This document shows, one piece after another, positions 62,384-64,000 of a stretch of 64,000 nucleotides of DNA. The first letter of the stretch is position 1. Every line of letters begins with the position of its first letter. Under the pieces are notes generated by a model, which saw nothing but the letters and a program-made list of their open reading frames with translations, was not told the origin of the DNA and ran no database searches. This stretch comes from Pseudobdellovibrio sp031428275. GTDB lineage: Bacteria; Bdellovibrionota; Bdellovibrionia; Bdellovibrionales; Bdellovibrionaceae. Position numbers and translations under genes: made by a program. The stretch is from the NCBI GenBank assembly GCA_031428275.1, contig JANPPC010000018.1, positions 25,607-89,606 on the forward strand, in the 5' to 3' direction.

Positions 62384-62459
62384 AGGGAGTTAGCTCAGTT
62401 GGTAGAGCGCCACCCTTACAAGGTGGATGTCGCAGGTTCGAATCCTGTACTCCCTACCA
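62384..62459 (+). tRNA. tRNA-Val (anticodon TAC), copy 2
   Basis: The 76-nt sequence is identical to the tRNA at 58000-58075, including the CCA end, and has the same anticodon TAC. The flanking sequences differ, except a similar downstream hairpin. Confidence 0.97.
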
Positions 62460-62481
62460 TTTTTACTTAAATGGTAGTTTT
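62455..62481 (+). terminator. Terminator after tRNA-Val copy 2
   Basis: An 8-bp stem (TACCATTT / AAATGGTA) that uses the tRNA's own 3' end, a loop TTACTT, then G and five T residues. Confidence 0.6.
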
Positions 62482-62510
62482 TGTGGTTCGCTCGTTTTAA
62501 TCAAAAAAAT

Positions 62511-62633
62511 TTAAAATTCAAAAGTATACGAAGCTGCAGCTAGCAGATTAATTCCGCCGATAAAATAAAGTCCGTTTTTTAAACTATCATTCTTCTGCTG
62601 GGTTCCGTTGTAAATATTTAAAGCGGCAATCAG
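62511..62633 (-). pseudogene. 3' remnant of a gene cut by the insertion sequence
   Basis: Immediately outside the IS end a minus-strand frame reads 40 codons to TAA at 62511-62513, including the hydrophobic segment GLYFIGGINLLAAASYTFEF. This looks like the C-terminus of a small membrane protein whose 5' part lies beyond the element, outside the window. The aromatic last residue would also suit an outer-membrane protein. Confidence 0.55.
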
Positions 62634-62634
62634 T

Positions 62635-62658
62635 GGTTCTACTCACTCGATGGTGGAA
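62635..62658 (+). repeat. Left terminal inverted repeat of the IS
   Basis: The sequence starts GGTTCTACTCACTCGATGG and pairs with the reverse complement of 63977-64000, with mismatches at positions 7, 12 and 14. Confidence 0.9.
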
Positions 62659-62681
62659 GTGTATCCAAAATCCAAGACATT

Positions 62682-63872
62682 TTAAATATTTAGCAGACGA
62701 AGTCTGTAGTTAAAATGGTTGCGAACTCCAAAAGCTGAGTATTGTTCGCCCTTTGCGAGTCGGTTGTAACCTTCAGTTCTTGCATTCGTCAATCCAGTTT
62801 TAAAATAATTTAGTATTTCCACGCGCCACTTGATTAAAGTTTTTCTGAGCTTTTTTATTTCTTCTAACGAAGATAAAGCCATGCGATCGGTTAGATTTAT
62901 TAATGCACGCGATGCTTTGTTAAACCCCTTTGTCCGATACAGTTGGTACAACGATTCTTTGAACCAATAAATTTCTTTCATCTTAGGATAGTGATTGAGC
63001 CATTGATCAAGAGCTGATTTTTCAAAATACTTTAGTCGATGTCGATTACGCTGGAGTAAAACGCGAACGGGGTTTGATCTTTGGTCGCCAGTGATTTCGG
63101 TTCTGGCTCTGATAAGCATTGGGTTTGCTAAGCGTAGCACGTGAAATTTATCTGCCGTTAGCGCCGCGTTTGGAAAAAATTCTCGAACAAATTTTTTAAA
63201 TGGATCGCACATATCGATCACGACCTGAGTGACCCGCTCACGTCCTGGAATGTAGTCTAATTGATCTTTTAGATTCTGAACTGTTTTTCCATTTACAACT
63301 TCTGCAATTCGCCCGCGATCGTAATCGACTATTAAGGAAGAAAATTCAGTTTTCCGAACCCTGCCACGGCGCTTTTTCCAAGTGTGCTCATCGATCCCTA
63401 AGGTTTTCCCCCAGGGGTCATTCATTTTTTCACGTTGCTTCAGTTCAAGTTGTTCGTAGAAGACTTTGTAAATTAAACCTGCTGAGCAGTCGAAGGCTTT
63501 TTGGACGCGTGTTAAATCCTTAAAATTATCGCACGCCCATTTCACACCACGGCGAAAGCGTTCGGTTGTTTTAAAGCCTTTCCGAACGCCAGAAACGGGC
63601 TCTGTGAAGACTTTTTTACACTTTGGACAGCGAAACCTTCGTTTTAAAACTTTCAGCCGGACGCCCATGCCACGCACGGGTTGGTCTTTAAGCGAGACCC
63701 ATCTTCGATCATGGACTGAATACGATTTCACAGCGCACTTTGGACAGATTTCGAATTCAGACTCTTTTGCACACTGGTAATGATATCGAAATCGATTGCT
63801 TTGGCCGTGTGTTAATATTTTTAGTTCTGGCAAAATGATTAATTGATTGGTATTTTTCCAATGGGAATTCAT
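62682..63872 (-). CDS. ISL3-family transposase
   Basis: A 396-residue protein from the ATG at 63872. The N-terminal zinc finger (CPKCAVKS and CPKCKKVF), a helix-turn-helix region and the DDE catalytic domain are present: Asp in LGIDEHTW, Asp in VIDMCDPF, and Glu in NARTEGYNR. The reading frame is intact, so the element may be active. Confidence 0.93.
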   Translation of the reverse strand: MNSHWKNTNQLIILPELKILTHGQSNRFRYHYQCAKESEFEICPKCAVKSYSVHDRRWVSLKDQPVRGMGVRLKVLKRRFRCPKCKKVFTEPVSGVRKGFKTTERFRRGVKWACDNFKDLTRVQKAFDCSAGLIYKVFYEQLELKQREKMNDPWGKTLGIDEHTWKKRRGRVRKTEFSSLIVDYDRGRIAEVVNGKTVQNLKDQLDYIPGRERVTQVVIDMCDPFKKFVREFFPNAALTADKFHVLRLANPMLIRARTEITGDQRSNPVRVLLQRNRHRLKYFEKSALDQWLNHYPKMKEIYWFKESLYQLYRTKGFNKASRALINLTDRMALSSLEEIKKLRKTLIKWRVEILNYFKTGLTNARTEGYNRLAKGEQYSAFGVRNHFNYRLRLLNI

Positions 63873-63976
63873 CAAAACACTTCCGTTTCTTTCGTTAAAA
63901 TTTCAGCTTCGTAACTAAAATATTAAAAAAGTCTTGGAATTTGATGAATTCCTTTATCCATTCATGACACTTTGCA

Positions 63977-64000
63977 TTCCACCATCAACTGAGAAGAACC
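63977..64000 (-). repeat. Right terminal inverted repeat of the IS
   Basis: Reverse-complement partner of 62635-62658; reads GGTTCTTCTCAGTTGATGG from base 64000 inward. Confidence 0.9.

Larger units (their letters stand above)
62635..64000 (-). mobile_element. ISL3-family insertion sequence, complete
   Basis: The element is 1366 bases long, bounded by 24-bp terminal inverted repeats (62635-62658 and 63977-64000) that match at 21 of 24 positions, GGTTCT at the tips. It contains one transposase gene on the minus strand. The length and layout fit ISL3. The right end coincides with the end of the window, so the target duplication (8 bp is usual) cannot be checked; the left flank is CAATCAGT. Confidence 0.92.

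Overview
The window looks like a chromosomal segment of a Bdellovibrio-like bacterium (phylum Bdellovibrionota). The reasons are a moderately AT-rich Gram-negative gene set, a dnaX-ybaB-recR operon that continues directly into a gene for an MglA-type polarity GTPase, many secreted and lipoprotein genes, and an ftsE-ftsX-envC-like-ctpA operon. The assignment rests on gene content and order; no database was searched.

Layout. 1-3.6 kb: dnaX 3' end, ybaB, recR, mglA, nadA and a phosphopantetheinyl transferase, closely packed. 3.7-7.6 kb: a 48-bp palindrome in front of a DUF4143-type ATPase, a PilZ-like protein, a large coiled-coil secreted protein and mscL. 7.7-14.8 kb: the division/periplasmic operon ftsE-ftsX-envC-like-ctpA, then lipoproteins and a probable outer-membrane protein. 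14.9-26.8 kb: trigger factor, a pair of ArsA-like ATPases, a TPR lipoprotein, a GshA-type glutamate-cysteine ligase, pepA, clpP-clpX and a PBP4-type carboxypeptidase.

27.0-53.0 kb is the most unusual part: a 26-kb accessory island lying between clpX and lon, which are neighbours in many bacteria. It holds nine recognisable Fe(II)/2-oxoglutarate-type oxygenase genes, mostly of the aspartyl/asparaginyl beta-hydroxylase kind. It also holds three intact PP-loop (asparagine-synthetase-like) enzymes and two apparently dead paralogues, each dead one coupled to a GNAT acetyltransferase. Other members are a fused alpha/beta 2-oxoacid dehydrogenase E1, a threonine-dehydratase-like protein that has lost its PLP lysine, two intact membrane desaturases plus one broken one, a fatty-acid-hydroxylase family protein, an HTTM membrane protein, several acyltransferase-like proteins, a decayed SDR gene, and a cytochrome P460/ASST-like pair. 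I infer a pathway that makes and tailors an amino-acid- or lipid-type small molecule. There is no NRPS or PKS. The cluster is mosaic (operons on both strands, many 1-20 bp overlaps, many TTG/GTG starts and one apparent ATT start) and partly decaying.

53.3-57.8 kb returns to core genes: lon, a TPR/winged-helix regulator and a small secreted protein. 58.0-64.0 kb is a plastic region: two identical tRNA-Val(TAC) genes, a 48-nt copy of the tRNA 3' part, a hipBA toxin-antitoxin pair between the first tRNA and that copy, a small secreted-protein gene broken by a TGA, a c-type cytochrome with a Pro-Thr-Asp linker, and a complete ISL3-family insertion sequence ending exactly at the window edge and cutting off a membrane-protein gene.
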